Assembly (NCBI GenBank): GCA_016715425.1
Contig: JADKAC010000005.1
Location: forward strand, 868,001 to 932,000
From: Bacteroidota bacterium
GTDB lineage: Bacteria; Bacteroidota; Bacteroidia; Chitinophagales; BACL12
Length of the DNA stretch: 64,000 nucleotides
Direction of reading: 5' to 3'
Shown here in pieces: positions 47,650 to 58,030 of the stretch. The notes below the pieces were generated by a model. It saw nothing but the letters and a program-made list of their open reading frames with translations, did not search any database and had not been told where the DNA came from. Made by a program: the position numbers and the translations under genes. How positions within the stretch are numbered: the first letter of the stretch is position 1; each line of letters starts with the position of its first letter.

Positions 47650-48861
47650 TTATTTAATAAAACCATAAATATTATAAATTAATAATGTTAGAGTCATAAT
47701 AATTCCTAATAAACTTATTACGGGTATATTTTTAATATTTACAGGAATGCGGTAAGGTCGTTTCAATTCTTTTTCCTTTACTCTTAAAACAATTACGGAA
47801 AGATTAACAACAATGAACGTAATGAAAATAAAAATGGTGGCTATCCGGGCTACTGTTTCAATATTTCCTATTAAAGCAAAAGCGCATGTTATAACTGAAA
47901 TTAAAATAAGAGCTGCGACTGGGGTTTTACTTTTAGAGGAGACATAGGAAAATAGTTTTAAGAAATTTGTTTCTTTTGACATACCAAATAAAACTCGTGA
48001 ACTTCCAATCATGTTAGATAATATAGTATTGGATGTAGCAAATAATGCAATGACAGAGATAATAACTAATCCGGTATTACCAAATTTTATGTCGGCAATA
48101 TCAGCAAGCGGACTATCAGATGATGCTAATTGTTGAAAAGGAATAATGCTTATTGCGGAAATAGTAACCAAACTGTAAATAACAATTACAATAGCACAAG
48201 AAATAAATAATGCCCTGGGAATAATTTTTTCCGGATTATTTGTTTCTTCTGCCAATTTTACTATTTCTTCAAAACCCATGTAGGCAAAGAATGCCACTAC
48301 TGAAGCTGTCATCAATCCGTCAATTCCTTTGGGCGAGAGTTCAGTGTAATTAACATCTCCGATAGAAGGGAAGGCAATATAAATTATGAAAAACAAACCT
48401 GCGGCTTCTATTAAAGTAAAAATTATATTTACCGTAGAAGATTGATTTATGCCCGCAATATTTATAAGAAAGATTAATATAATTATTCCAAGCGATGCTA
48501 CAATCAAACTTATACCTGTAAGTGCCCCTAAGTAACCTGCAAAGCCAATGGAAACAGTAGCACCGGCAATAATACCATTGAGTGAAATAATGATACCCAG
48601 AAAAATTCCTATCTTTTTTCCGAATGCCTTTTTTGCATATACATATTCTCCACCCGCTTTTGGAAATGCTGCACTTAATTCCGCATAAGAGAAAGCAGTA
48701 AACAATGCGGCAATTGAAGCTATCAAAAATGCAAGCCATATAAAATTGCCGGCCAGACCTGCTACCTTGCCAATTAATGTATAAATGCCTGCACCCAATA
48801 TAGAACCAACGCCAAAAAAAATACATTCAGCTAGTCCTAATGTTCTTTTTAATTCTGTCAT
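47650..48861 (-). CDS. APC-family amino acid permease
   Basis: 403 residues with about twelve membrane segments. The opening GVGSILGAGIYTLIGKVAGLAGN is the substrate-site motif of the APC superfamily (G[AS]G...GAGI). Also visible are PKAGGEYVYAKKAFGKKIG and FFAYMGFEEIVKLAEETNNPEKIIPRAL, typical of amino-acid/cation permeases. The transported amino acid cannot be deduced. No transcription partner is adjacent. Confidence 0.9.
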   Translation of the reverse strand: MTELKRTLGLAECIFFGVGSILGAGIYTLIGKVAGLAGNFIWLAFLIASIAALFTAFSYAELSAAFPKAGGEYVYAKKAFGKKIGIFLGIIISLNGIIAGATVSIGFAGYLGALTGISLIVASLGIIILIFLINIAGINQSSTVNIIFTLIEAAGLFFIIYIAFPSIGDVNYTELSPKGIDGLMTASVVAFFAYMGFEEIVKLAEETNNPEKIIPRALFISCAIVIVIYSLVTISAISIIPFQQLASSDSPLADIADIKFGNTGLVIISVIALFATSNTILSNMIGSSRVLFGMSKETNFLKLFSYVSSKSKTPVAALILISVITCAFALIGNIETVARIATIFIFITFIVVNLSVIVLRVKEKELKRPYRIPVNIKNIPVISLLGIIMTLTLLIYNIYGFIK

Positions 48862-49110
48862 ATATTATCGTGAAAAAAATAGTAAGTAAGCATAAAAGGT
48901 GTGGTGCTAAAAATTAACAGATACCCTGTTGTTTTTTTGCTATTTAAAAAATTATTTGATTTATTTTAGATTCTATAATAGGGGTTTAAATCCAAATTAC
49001 TTGCTGAATATTTTATTTAATTTGTTTTCGTGAGCCATTCAATATTCCGCAATATGTTTTTTCAAAACATTAAATAAAAGGAGGTGAATAGAATTACATT
49101 TATTTAAAAA

Positions 49111-49926
49111 TTATTGAGACATTTTCTTTATGTTATGAATAACTCCACCATCTACCAGAATATCTGTGCTTGTTATAAAACGTGCAGCATCACTGGCTAA
49201 AAACAGTACAACATCTGCAATATCTTCCGGCTGTCCATTGCGTTTTAATGGAGTTGCTTGTTTTATCATTTCCATTCTTTCAGGATGTTCTTTGGCTGCT
49301 TTTAATGCCATTGGTGTTTCAATAACTCCGGGTGAAACGGATACAATTCTTGCTCCTTTTGCTCCCCATTTATCCGCATTTTTATGCATTAATAATTGTA
49401 CACCTCGCTTTACAAAATTGTACATCATATCTGAATTGTTATTTACAAATTGGCTTACAATTTCAAAAGATTCCTGAGCTTGCGGATTTTTAAGTGCCTC
49501 ATCATATGTTTTGTTGGCAGGCACGGTATGAGCCATCATTGAAGAAAATAAAATAGCAACTGAATCTTTTACTGCTAATTTATAAAAGGCATCAATTAAA
49601 AAATCTGTGGCAATTAAATCTATTGTAAATACTTTTTTAAGATCTTTCACAGTTCCACTTACACCTGCTGTATGAACAAGCGCTTTTAGGGCACCTTTAT
49701 TAGCCACATAGTTAGTTAGCTTTTCTATATCTTTTTTATCAGTTATATCACAAGCAATTCCTGAAACATCAAATCCTTCATTGAATAACGCTTTCACTGT
49801 TTCATCCACTTGTTCTTGTGAGTAATCAGTTATAATTATTGGTTGATTTTTAAAAACTCTGGCACAAGCCTGTCCAATGCCTCCGGCTCCTCCTGTAATT
49901 ACTATCAGTTTTTTTTCGGTATTCAT
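49111..49926 (-). CDS. Short-chain dehydrogenase/reductase
   Basis: 271 residues, classical SDR: cofactor motif TGGAGGIGQACARVF at the N-terminus, an Asp after the second strand, HTAGVSGT, catalytic Ser in LFSSMMAH, and YNFVKR containing YxxxK. The loop VSPGVIETPMALK and DVVLFLASDAARFITS follow, ending GGVIHNI. The Ser-Tyr spacing is like 3-alpha-hydroxysteroid-type members. The Asp at the end of beta-2 suggests NAD(H). Substrate unknown; monocistronic. Confidence 0.9.
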   Translation of the reverse strand: MNTEKKLIVITGGAGGIGQACARVFKNQPIIITDYSQEQVDETVKALFNEGFDVSGIACDITDKKDIEKLTNYVANKGALKALVHTAGVSGTVKDLKKVFTIDLIATDFLIDAFYKLAVKDSVAILFSSMMAHTVPANKTYDEALKNPQAQESFEIVSQFVNNNSDMMYNFVKRGVQLLMHKNADKWGAKGARIVSVSPGVIETPMALKAAKEHPERMEMIKQATPLKRNGQPEDIADVVLFLASDAARFITSTDILVDGGVIHNIKKMSQ

Positions 49927-50083
49927 ATTTAAAATATTTTATTTGTGTAATTTAAATAATTGTAGTTAGTATTTCACTTTGTTGGAAAATATTTTTTCCA
50001 ATATTATTGTTTAATGTAAGCATATTAATTCAATATTAAAAATCAGAAAAGGACAACCATTGAATGAATCAGGTTAATTGATT

Positions 50084-51526
50084 TTATAATAGGGGAGCTA
50101 TCAATCTGAACAAAGACTCTTGTAGCTTTTTAAACCTGCTTCTTTTTTGCCATTCAACCAAAATAATTTCTTCGCTGAGTAATAAATCAGATTCAAAATG
50201 CGATTTTAATTCCCCTGCCTTTTCTACATCAATTATAAATGCATTTACTTCGGCATTTATATTGAAACTGCGTTCATCAATATTGGTAGTTCCCAATGTA
50301 GAAATATTTCCATCCACAACCATATACTTGGAATGTATCATCCCTTTTTTATAAAGAAAAACTCTGACGTTATTTTCTAGTAATTGATCCACATAACTTA
50401 AACATGCCATTTGCACCATATATCCATCCGAAACTTTAGGCAAAAGTATTTTTACTTCTACACCACTTTTTGCTGTAATTAATATTGCTTTTAATATTGC
50501 TTCGTTGGGAATAAAATAAGGAGTAGTAATCAGCACTTCATTTAATGCTGTAGTAATCATAGTGAAATAAGCATCCATAATTGCCGGTGAACGACTGCTT
50601 GCATTACTTCCCAAAATACTTATTGGCAAATTAGATTTAATTTCATGTGGAGATAAATATTTTTGCAGTGAACCAAATTCTTCATTAGTAGCAAAGCGCC
50701 AGTTTAAAAAGAAAAGTAATTGTAACGCATACACAGAATCGCCTTCAATTTTACAATGCAAATCAGCCCAGTACTTTTTTGTTTGCAGTGTATTGATATA
50801 ATAATCTGCGACATTAATTCCACCGACAAAACCAATATTACCATCTATCACTACAATTTTCCGGTGATCACGGTAATTGGATTTGGTTAAATATTTTGGA
50901 CTCCATAATGGTCGGTAAAACGCAACTTGCACTCCGGCTTCATTCATTTGTTTTACTTGCCTGCCGGGTATTTTGCTACCAAAACTATCAACCAATAAAC
51001 GCACTTCTACTCCTGCTTTTGCTTTTTGGCAAATGAGGTCAATTATTCTTTTACCAATATCATCTTTACCATAAAAAATATAATACTCAATATGAATATG
51101 CTGCATTGCGTTTTCCATCGCATCAAGCAACACAGGAAATTTATTTTCTCCACAATGCAAAAATTCAATGTGATTATTGCGTGTGAAAACAGAATTGGAA
51201 TTATTAAAAAATAAATGGGGCAATCTGATTTTACCCTGCAAACGATCTTCAATTTCAGTTCGACGTTGCTGCAAATCAGCCTTGTAATTTTTTAAATAAT
51301 TCTGAATAAAAATTTGATCAATTTTTTCTTTGGCAACAAAGATTTTTTCTTTTCTTAAATTGACTCCGAAAAAATAGTAAATTAATAATCCTCCAACTGG
51401 CAAAGCAATGATGATTAATAAATAAGAATGTGTTTTTAGCGGATTCTTATTTTCCAAAATTACCCTCACACAAGTGCCGGCAACAATTAAAGAATATATA
51501 AGAATAATTATTTGTGTTGCATTCAT
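50084..51526 (-). CDS. cls: Cardiolipin synthase (PLD family)
   Basis: 480 residues with two N-terminal membrane segments (residues 5-20 and 36-54) and two phospholipase-D HKD motifs: HRKIVVIDGN at residue 221 and HSKYMVVDGN at residue 398. Each is followed by the expected Gly-Gly or Gly-Thr region. This is the ClsA-type layout, making cardiolipin from two phosphatidylglycerols at the inner membrane. It is separated from the upstream amidohydrolase gene by about 30 bases on the same strand and may share a transcript. Confidence 0.93.
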   Translation of the reverse strand: MNATQIIILIYSLIVAGTCVRVILENKNPLKTHSYLLIIIALPVGGLLIYYFFGVNLRKEKIFVAKEKIDQIFIQNYLKNYKADLQQRRTEIEDRLQGKIRLPHLFFNNSNSVFTRNNHIEFLHCGENKFPVLLDAMENAMQHIHIEYYIFYGKDDIGKRIIDLICQKAKAGVEVRLLVDSFGSKIPGRQVKQMNEAGVQVAFYRPLWSPKYLTKSNYRDHRKIVVIDGNIGFVGGINVADYYINTLQTKKYWADLHCKIEGDSVYALQLLFFLNWRFATNEEFGSLQKYLSPHEIKSNLPISILGSNASSRSPAIMDAYFTMITTALNEVLITTPYFIPNEAILKAILITAKSGVEVKILLPKVSDGYMVQMACLSYVDQLLENNVRVFLYKKGMIHSKYMVVDGNISTLGTTNIDERSFNINAEVNAFIIDVEKAGELKSHFESDLLLSEEIILVEWQKRSRFKKLQESLFRLIAPLL

Positions 51527-51558
51527 ATATTCGATAATTGATTAAAAAGATTTCATAT

Positions 51559-53649
51559 TTAAAAATACACTGCTTCAAAAACTGCAAGTGGAGCACTTCT
51601 GCCAACGTTTAAACTTAAGGTATCACCCGTGATAATATAGTTATCAGCAAGCATGAAAACTTCCAAAAAATCATATTCTTTAATATTTTCATCTGCACAA
51701 TATTTCTTGGTTACAGCCATATTTTCATTAAAACGTATACGATTTAGTTCTTGTAATTCATAGGTGCCATTAAAATAATTACAACCGGCAAAACCATTTA
51801 TAGTGTTATCACTTTTTAAAATAAAGTATTGTTCTTTTTCCTGATCTGCAGTCATTAATACAGGCTGTCCATCCAGTGTTATCAGTTTCCAATATTTATT
51901 TATTATTTCTTCTTCTTCCATCGCACTAAAAATTATTTTACCTGATTTAATTGTCTCTATTACTTTAATATTTTTCAGTTCCATTGGATTTACTGTGAGT
52001 GGATCTTTATCTAAAATTACAAAGTCTGCTACTTTATCTTTTTTAAGTGAGCCTTTAGAATTTTCTTCAAAGTATTGATAGGCAGCATTTATTGTAATGG
52101 CTTTTAGTGCTTGATATACTGTTGCTTTTTCTTTATCACCAATTACTTGCCCTGTTCGTGATGTGCGATTAACAGCAGACCATACAGTAAACATTGGATT
52201 AATTGGAGTTACGGTAGCATCCGAATGATTGGTGTACATTAATCCCATGTTTGCAGCAGTTGCAATCGGACTTAAAAAATCTGCTCGTTCTTTACCCAAA
52301 TTATCTACATGTACATCACCCCAAAAATAGGCGTGATTAGTAAAAAATGAAGGTTCTATTTTGTATTTTTTATACGTTTCTAATTGATCAGCACGAGCAA
52401 ATTGAGAATGAATAATTATAGTTCTTCTTTCCTTATCCAATGGTTGTGAAAGTTCCTTACATGCATATTCATGAGCAGCAATAGCCATATCAATTGCAGC
52501 ATCACCATTGCAATGAATAAAGAGCTGATTGTTTTGCGTATAAGCAGTTTTAAAAAGTGTATTCATTGCATCTTGTGATAAACTGGGAAGTCCTCTGCAA
52601 TCATTTGTACATCCCGAAACAGGAGTTAAATAAGTCTTTGTAAAGAAGGCAGTTTTACCTTGCGGAGATCCGTCTGCAACTATTTTTGTGCCTTGTATCT
52701 TAAAGCCATTTTTGTATGATTTAAATTGCATAGCTGTATCAGTTAAATTCTTTTCTAAATCCATATAACCCGCTAATGCAATTAAATCAATTTTTAATTT
52801 TCCATTATCTGCTTGTTGCTGAAAAAATTGAATAGTGTTGCGATCTGTCATTCCATCTTGCGCAGTAGTAATTCCATTTTCTGCATAATAATTTTGTGTT
52901 TGATCAAAATACTCTGCTTGTTTTTTACTTAATATTTCTAGCATATTTCCTACGAATGGATACATCGCAGTTTCTTGAATTAATCCACTTGGTTCGTTTG
53001 AATTTGGGAACCTATCAATATTTCCTCCTTCCGGATTTGTTGTTGCATTCGTTATATTCATTTTTATCAAGGCCATAGAATTTGCCACTCCCATGTGTCC
53101 ACTTGTGTGTTGTAAATAAACTGGATTGTTTGGTAAAATAGCATCCAATTCTGTTTTGTTTGGATGACGTTTTTCTACTAACTGACTTTCATCATAACCC
53201 CAACCAAATATCCATTCACCATCTTTAATATTATTTTCTGTTTTATATTTTTTTAATGCATCCAACAGTTCGTTAATGCTTGAAGTATTTCCAACGGGCG
53301 GAGGATTTAAATTTATTTGTCCCATTGAATTAGAGACCATACCAAAATGACTGTGTGGATCTATAAATCCGGGTAATAAAGTAGCTCCTTTCAAATCTAC
53401 CTTAGTATAATTAGAAAATAATTTTTCTGCTTCTTTCAGATTACCCACAAAAACAATTATTCCATCTTGTTCCACTAATACTTCGGCATAAGGATTTTCC
53501 TCTGAATCCATAGTTATAATTTTTCCATTATAGTAGAGTTGAGTATCAGAAGTTGATTTGTCATTTGAATTTTTTTTATTTGTTTGTCCGCAACTAAGCA
53601 ATAGGGTAATAGATAAAGTAAAAAGTATTATTGTTTTAATGATATTCAT
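51559..53649 (-). CDS. Amidohydrolase (YtcJ-like) with C-terminal META domain
   Basis: 696 residues. A lipoprotein signal ends at LLLSC. Residues ~40-570 are a YtcJ-like amidohydrolase: metal-binding PHSHF in GFIDPHSHFGM, GWGYDESQL, FIHCNGDAAIDMAI, and the C-terminal KVADFVILDKDP. From residue 577 a META/HslJ domain follows, with KYWKLITLDGQPVLM, GFAGCNYFNGTYEL and VTKKYCADENIKEYDFLEVF. This fusion at the periplasmic face is unusual. The metal-dependent hydrolysis of amides or esters is family knowledge; the substrate is unknown. The META domain may be a non-catalytic stabiliser. Confidence 0.88.
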   Translation of the reverse strand: MNIIKTIILFTLSITLLLSCGQTNKKNSNDKSTSDTQLYYNGKIITMDSEENPYAEVLVEQDGIIVFVGNLKEAEKLFSNYTKVDLKGATLLPGFIDPHSHFGMVSNSMGQINLNPPPVGNTSSINELLDALKKYKTENNIKDGEWIFGWGYDESQLVEKRHPNKTELDAILPNNPVYLQHTSGHMGVANSMALIKMNITNATTNPEGGNIDRFPNSNEPSGLIQETAMYPFVGNMLEILSKKQAEYFDQTQNYYAENGITTAQDGMTDRNTIQFFQQQADNGKLKIDLIALAGYMDLEKNLTDTAMQFKSYKNGFKIQGTKIVADGSPQGKTAFFTKTYLTPVSGCTNDCRGLPSLSQDAMNTLFKTAYTQNNQLFIHCNGDAAIDMAIAAHEYACKELSQPLDKERRTIIIHSQFARADQLETYKKYKIEPSFFTNHAYFWGDVHVDNLGKERADFLSPIATAANMGLMYTNHSDATVTPINPMFTVWSAVNRTSRTGQVIGDKEKATVYQALKAITINAAYQYFEENSKGSLKKDKVADFVILDKDPLTVNPMELKNIKVIETIKSGKIIFSAMEEEEIINKYWKLITLDGQPVLMTADQEKEQYFILKSDNTINGFAGCNYFNGTYELQELNRIRFNENMAVTKKYCADENIKEYDFLEVFMLADNYIITGDTLSLNVGRSAPLAVFEAVYF

Positions 53650-53823
53650 ATTTTAATTTTTTAAGAATACTTTGGAATTTTGGGAATCGGCAAATCGGTA
53701 ATACAACAAACTAACAAAATATATTTGTTTTAATATACTTTATAATTACTATAGGAAAATTGATTTTTAAACAAACAATTTAAACATGATAGTAGAGATA
53801 GATAAAATATCTTTTATATGGAA

Positions 53824-55659
53824 TCAATTTATTTTCGTAAACCCATCATCACTCCAATTTTCACTTCCAACACCATGGCGCACATAAAACAAACCATCAG
53901 GATCATACTTCTTTTTTATAGCCTCCAATCTTGGATAGTTTGAACCCCAAAAAGATTGTTGCCAATTCTTTTCAAAGAAATTACTTTCAGCAAGATAACT
54001 TCCTGCATTCGGTGCAATTTTCTGCAGTTCACTAAATGCGTTATTAATTTTTAATGCTTCACTCCGAGCTTCAACTAAATCAGGTTCATGTCCGTCAATA
54101 CCAATGAAGACGGGTTGTGCTTCACCGGCAATTATTGCAAGTGCAAATGCATTTAAAACTTTTGGATTCATAGCAGTGTCTTTTGCTGCTGCTAATTCTT
54201 CAGCATTGGCACCTGCCAAACCTTTGTTGAAATGCAAAGCGATTGTCCAATATCTGCTTGCTTCAAAAATTGCATCGGCAAGTTTAATTTGATTATTTTT
54301 TTCTAATAAAGAATCAGGTAACCATGCAGAATGATATGCATATAAAAATTGTCCCGCTTCCTGAATATTAGATGACCAATACGCATTATCTGCAGGTACA
54401 TTTGGACGATCATCAAGTGTGATTACTTGCGGAGCAACTTGCTTTAAAAAATCAATATCCCAAAAATGTTGAGCAGGTAAATCTATAATAGTGAAAGGCA
54501 TTTCAAACGTAAAATTTTCCGGCGATTGATTCACCCAATTTTCAAAATCTTTCCATAATAATTCTACCTCATTTTTATATAAGCCTTGAAAAACCAAATT
54601 AAAGTTTATTGTATTGTTTCCATAAAAAGAAATTGATTCTCCCCAATGCGTATTAAAAAGTTGTGTGTTATAAAGATTCAATATTTGTTGAATTAATATT
54701 TTAAATGCAACATCATCATTCGCCTTAATTTTTCCGAATACAGCACCAAATTTTTCGGGTAATTCACGAGTTCTTAATGTCAATTTTGTAACTACTCCAA
54801 AACTACCACCGCCACCACCTTTTAATGCCCAGAATAAGTCAGCGTTTTTATATGCATTTGCAATTTCTACCGAACCATCGGCAGTTACAATTTCGGCTTC
54901 GAGTAAAGCAGCCGCTGCCAGTCCATATTTTTTTGAAAAACTTCCGAAGCCACCACTTTGAATTAAGCCTGCAACGCCAACAGTTGCACATCCACCGCCC
55001 TGCACATATCTGCCGTTTTTTGTAGTTACTTCATTGTAGATATGAAACCAAAGCGCACCCGCTTCTATTGTTACAGCAGGTTGTGGTTTTTGAAATGATT
55101 CACCACCATTAGCGACGAAATTATCATGCATTACAATGTTATTCATTGCCTTTGTCCAAATAAGTAATGAGTCCGCAGAATTGGAAGTGCCCTGATAACT
55201 ATGACCACCACCTTTTACAACTAATCTCAAATTATTCTCTCGTGCAAAATTTACAGCAGCTACAATATCCGTAGTTGTTTTAGCAGCCACTGCATACACA
55301 CTGGGTTCAGAACGCCACGCATCTACCCATCCCGAAGTTTGTGTTAAAGCAGGATTATCACCAATGAAGTAGGGGTTTTTTAAATTTTTAAATAACGCAT
55401 CACAAGCATTAGTATCTGCTGCATTATTACAAACTACTAATGGCGATTCAACTTTTATTAAATTGCCATTTAGAGATGTATTTAATTGATCCCATTTTTC
55501 AGATGAAGGCCAAAGTGCATCATTCGGTCTTACTCTTTTAAAAGTATTTAATTCAGGAATTAAATATTTTTCGGGCGATGCAAATAATGGAGAAAAACCC
55601 ATTGCAATTCCGGGTAATAGAATCGCACCTTTTAAAAATTTTCTTCTATTTATCAGCAT
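53824..55659 (-). CDS. FAD-linked oxidoreductase (berberine-bridge type), Tat-exported
   Basis: 611 residues with a twin-Arg-like leader (NRRKFLKGAILLPGIAMG). A PCMH-type FAD-binding domain contains VVKGGGHSYQGTS, whose His is the usual 8-alpha FAD attachment, and GGGCATVGVAGL, whose Cys is the second covalent attachment in bicovalent flavoproteins. The C-terminal berberine-bridge segment FYVRHGVGSENW is present. It oxidises alcohols or sugars in known members. Substrate unknown; about 170 bases separate it from its neighbour. Confidence 0.9.
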   Translation of the reverse strand: MLINRRKFLKGAILLPGIAMGFSPLFASPEKYLIPELNTFKRVRPNDALWPSSEKWDQLNTSLNGNLIKVESPLVVCNNAADTNACDALFKNLKNPYFIGDNPALTQTSGWVDAWRSEPSVYAVAAKTTTDIVAAVNFARENNLRLVVKGGGHSYQGTSNSADSLLIWTKAMNNIVMHDNFVANGGESFQKPQPAVTIEAGALWFHIYNEVTTKNGRYVQGGGCATVGVAGLIQSGGFGSFSKKYGLAAAALLEAEIVTADGSVEIANAYKNADLFWALKGGGGGSFGVVTKLTLRTRELPEKFGAVFGKIKANDDVAFKILIQQILNLYNTQLFNTHWGESISFYGNNTINFNLVFQGLYKNEVELLWKDFENWVNQSPENFTFEMPFTIIDLPAQHFWDIDFLKQVAPQVITLDDRPNVPADNAYWSSNIQEAGQFLYAYHSAWLPDSLLEKNNQIKLADAIFEASRYWTIALHFNKGLAGANAEELAAAKDTAMNPKVLNAFALAIIAGEAQPVFIGIDGHEPDLVEARSEALKINNAFSELQKIAPNAGSYLAESNFFEKNWQQSFWGSNYPRLEAIKKKYDPDGLFYVRHGVGSENWSDDGFTKIN

Positions 55660-55831
55660 TGGAATATTTATTTTTTCAAATGTAGTTATTGATTATAAAT
55701 GTTGAAAGCATTGATAGTTGTGGAAGATTTTGCCGATTATTTATTTTTAAAAGGAGGGAAGAATCCTACTGAATGTAAAATAGGTTTGATTATTATTTAC
55801 CGCAAAGTCTTCTTCAGAAGAAATTAATTAA

Positions 55832-57148
55832 CTACTTAATCACAAACTTTTCTCCCATTAATTTATCAGCAACTTGCAACCCAACAAAATAAATTCCCGG
55901 TAGGAGATGGTTTGTTTGAATGACGATATATTTTTCTGTTGCAGTGATATTGTTTTGGGTGTAGACTGTTTGCCCCAATTGATTTACTATTTGCAGCGAA
56001 TAAATAGTATTGATCAATTGATCACAGACAATTAAAAAATTACCATCATTTGGATTGGGATATATTTTAATTTCAGATGCATTTGTTTGATAGTTGGCGT
56101 CATGCTCAGATTTCAAAGTTGGATCGCCAGGAATACAACTCGCCCACTTGGCAGCATCTTTATACCAGTAGCTTGCAATGATATCGTTTTGAAAGAATTT
56201 ATAAATTATACCACCTAAAAGCGCTTTACCCGGATCATTGAGATGAATGCCTGCGCCATCAATTCTAAAATTTGCACAATCCCAAAACAATCCATCCCAA
56301 ATGTTTGCCCGCATACCATCAGCCCAGATCGGTGGTCCCCACATAATATATGGAGCAAGCTTTCCCGGATTTCTGTAGCGCAAAGCTGGATCACCATTGA
56401 TCTGATTTTCAATCACCCATTTTGTTGCAAAATTTGCATGATAAGAACATGGTTCGTGGTTCACTGCGTATTTGTCGTCCAATGTATCAGCATATCCCCC
56501 GTAATATGGCGGACTTAAATAAAGAATTTTTAAATTGGGATAGGTATAAAGCAATGCCTGAAATGTTCTTACATAATTGTTTCTGATTGAATCTGCCTGC
56601 AATGGCATCGTATAAATACTATCTTCTCTGCTGCCATTCATCATCCAACCAATTTGAATTTGTGCACGTGTAATTCCAAGCGGAATTAATTTTGATGAAT
56701 CAATATCAGTCCAATAAGTTGGATTATCAATTGTCATATCTTCAATACCACCGTTGTGATTGCATAGTATTGTTGTGAAGCAATTATTTAAACCGGTGGT
56801 TGTATCCAATTCTGCCTGATAATGTTTAAATGGTTGCACAGCGGTTGATGATCCAAAGCAGGCCATAATCACTTTTCCATTTATATAATCTACATTTCCA
56901 AACGTATCAAGTGGTTTAATTGATTTTGACATTTTAACCCCTTTACTCAAATGAGGTCCACTTAATATATTACTTCCACCCGGATACAATCCACCCTGGT
57001 ACTCACCCAGATAAAATCCTGTCTGCAAATCAACAAGAGAGACCAAACCGGTTGTATCGTTATCACAATTTGGCTGAGCAAATGTAGTGTTGAACATCCC
57101 TCCGAATAAAAGGATAAATGCGAAGATGCTTGCGTTATGTTTATTCAT
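55832..57148 (-). CDS. SGNH-like protein with T9SS type A sorting domain
   Basis: 438 residues from the ATG at 57148, which gives a signal peptide (ASIFAFILLFGGMFNTTFAQ); an upstream frame start at 57226 would leave an unlikely extension. The middle has MACFGSSTAV, NGSREDS and, near the end, RIDGAGIHLNDPG, which look like the G-S and D-x-H blocks of SGNH/GDSL hydrolases. The C-terminus (residues ~360-438, IKIYPNPNDGNFLI, LPGIYFVGLQVADKLMGEKFVIK) is a T9SS type A sorting domain, so the protein is exported across the outer membrane. Esterase activity is inferred. Confidence 0.8.
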   Translation of the reverse strand: MNKHNASIFAFILLFGGMFNTTFAQPNCDNDTTGLVSLVDLQTGFYLGEYQGGLYPGGSNILSGPHLSKGVKMSKSIKPLDTFGNVDYINGKVIMACFGSSTAVQPFKHYQAELDTTTGLNNCFTTILCNHNGGIEDMTIDNPTYWTDIDSSKLIPLGITRAQIQIGWMMNGSREDSIYTMPLQADSIRNNYVRTFQALLYTYPNLKILYLSPPYYGGYADTLDDKYAVNHEPCSYHANFATKWVIENQINGDPALRYRNPGKLAPYIMWGPPIWADGMRANIWDGLFWDCANFRIDGAGIHLNDPGKALLGGIIYKFFQNDIIASYWYKDAAKWASCIPGDPTLKSEHDANYQTNASEIKIYPNPNDGNFLIVCDQLINTIYSLQIVNQLGQTVYTQNNITATEKYIVIQTNHLLPGIYFVGLQVADKLMGEKFVIK

Positions 57149-57422
57149 GATTGTGGATTTGAAAACTAAAAGTAACAATTTTTTTAAAAGCGGATATTGC
57201 ACAGAATATAGAACACAAACAGGCAATATGTTTTACTAAAGCATCTTTGATTTCTTTTCTACTTTTATATTGCGCCAAATTCCCTATTGTATTCCATCCA
57301 AGAGCTACAATACTTTCTTCATAAAACTCTTCAGTGCAAGCAGGTTCCTCAATCAGAAGGTATGTGCTGAGGCTTTTGAGAACCTGCGTAGAAATTAATG
57401 AGATGTATTCATCAATACTTTT
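57141..57422 (-). pseudogene. Truncated gene remnant
   Basis: On the minus strand a frame stays open for 93 codons, bounded by stops at 57423-57425 and 57141-57143, with no usable ATG. It reads like real protein: KSIDEYISLISTQ, then YLLIEEPACTEEFYEESIVALGWN, then LAQYKSRKEIKDALVKH. The GWN...YKSRKEI pattern resembles the N-terminal domain of some restriction/defence proteins (McrB-like). Its 3' end runs into the signal region of the T9SS gene, so it is a decayed piece. The homology is from memory and tentative. Confidence 0.4.
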
Positions 57423-58030
57423 TTACTTGTGGCGAATCTGCCATAATTCATTCTAATTTATTAGAGCTAATTGATATCTAAGTTAAGCGAATTTCAGTAG
57501 TGGAATTGGAGTACTTTAAACTTATCGAATTCGATGAGTTTAAAATAAATACCTATTCTAATTCAAGAATAATTAAATCTAATTGCGAGTATGCAATTCA
57601 AATTAATGAGTTGATGTGTAGAATCGAAATAACGCAGGGTCTCAATGGCAAACACACAAGGTTATGTTTTTAGGAACCTGATTAAACAATTGGGGTACAT
57701 TGCATGAAAATAAAAACTTATAACTATATGAGAACGGAATGATGCTGTTGTTGTCTGAACATGATTTATAAGATAAATAGATGGACAGTATGTCTTACAT
57801 TTTATTTTCTGTTTTTTATTTATTGGTGTATATATCTTAGTTATCTTAATCATCTTAAAAATCATGTTTAGGAATTTTTTAAAATGTGATAATAAGTCTA
57901 TCTATAAAGTAACTTCTTTTTGAGTTCGGTCTTTCCAGGCTTAATCTAATTATGATAATAAATCATTAGGTCTGTTGTCGTTCGATATATAAATGAGTTT
58001 GAATATATACAACACAATATAGAAATTTTT
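57423..58030. other. Long intergenic region upstream of the T9SS gene
   Basis: About 600 bases with no supported gene. It contains the palindrome at 57,515-57,544; a small frame at 57,662-57,865 on the minus strand has low-complexity, non-protein-like sequence. Confidence 0.5.
57515..57544. repeat. Near-perfect 30-bp palindrome
   Basis: Arms TTTAAACTTATCGAA (57515-57529) and TTCGATGAGTTTAAA (57530-57544) pair with one mismatch, centred on GAATTC. There is no loop and no T run, so it is more like a protein-binding site than a terminator. Confidence 0.6.

Noticed and set aside
48350..48826. 158-residue frame inside the permease gene
   Set aside because: Shadow of the permease in another frame; Cys/Tyr/Arg-rich with no protein-like pattern.
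57662..57865. 67-residue minus-strand frame
   Set aside because: Low-complexity, Ile/Lys-rich sequence with no family-like pattern.
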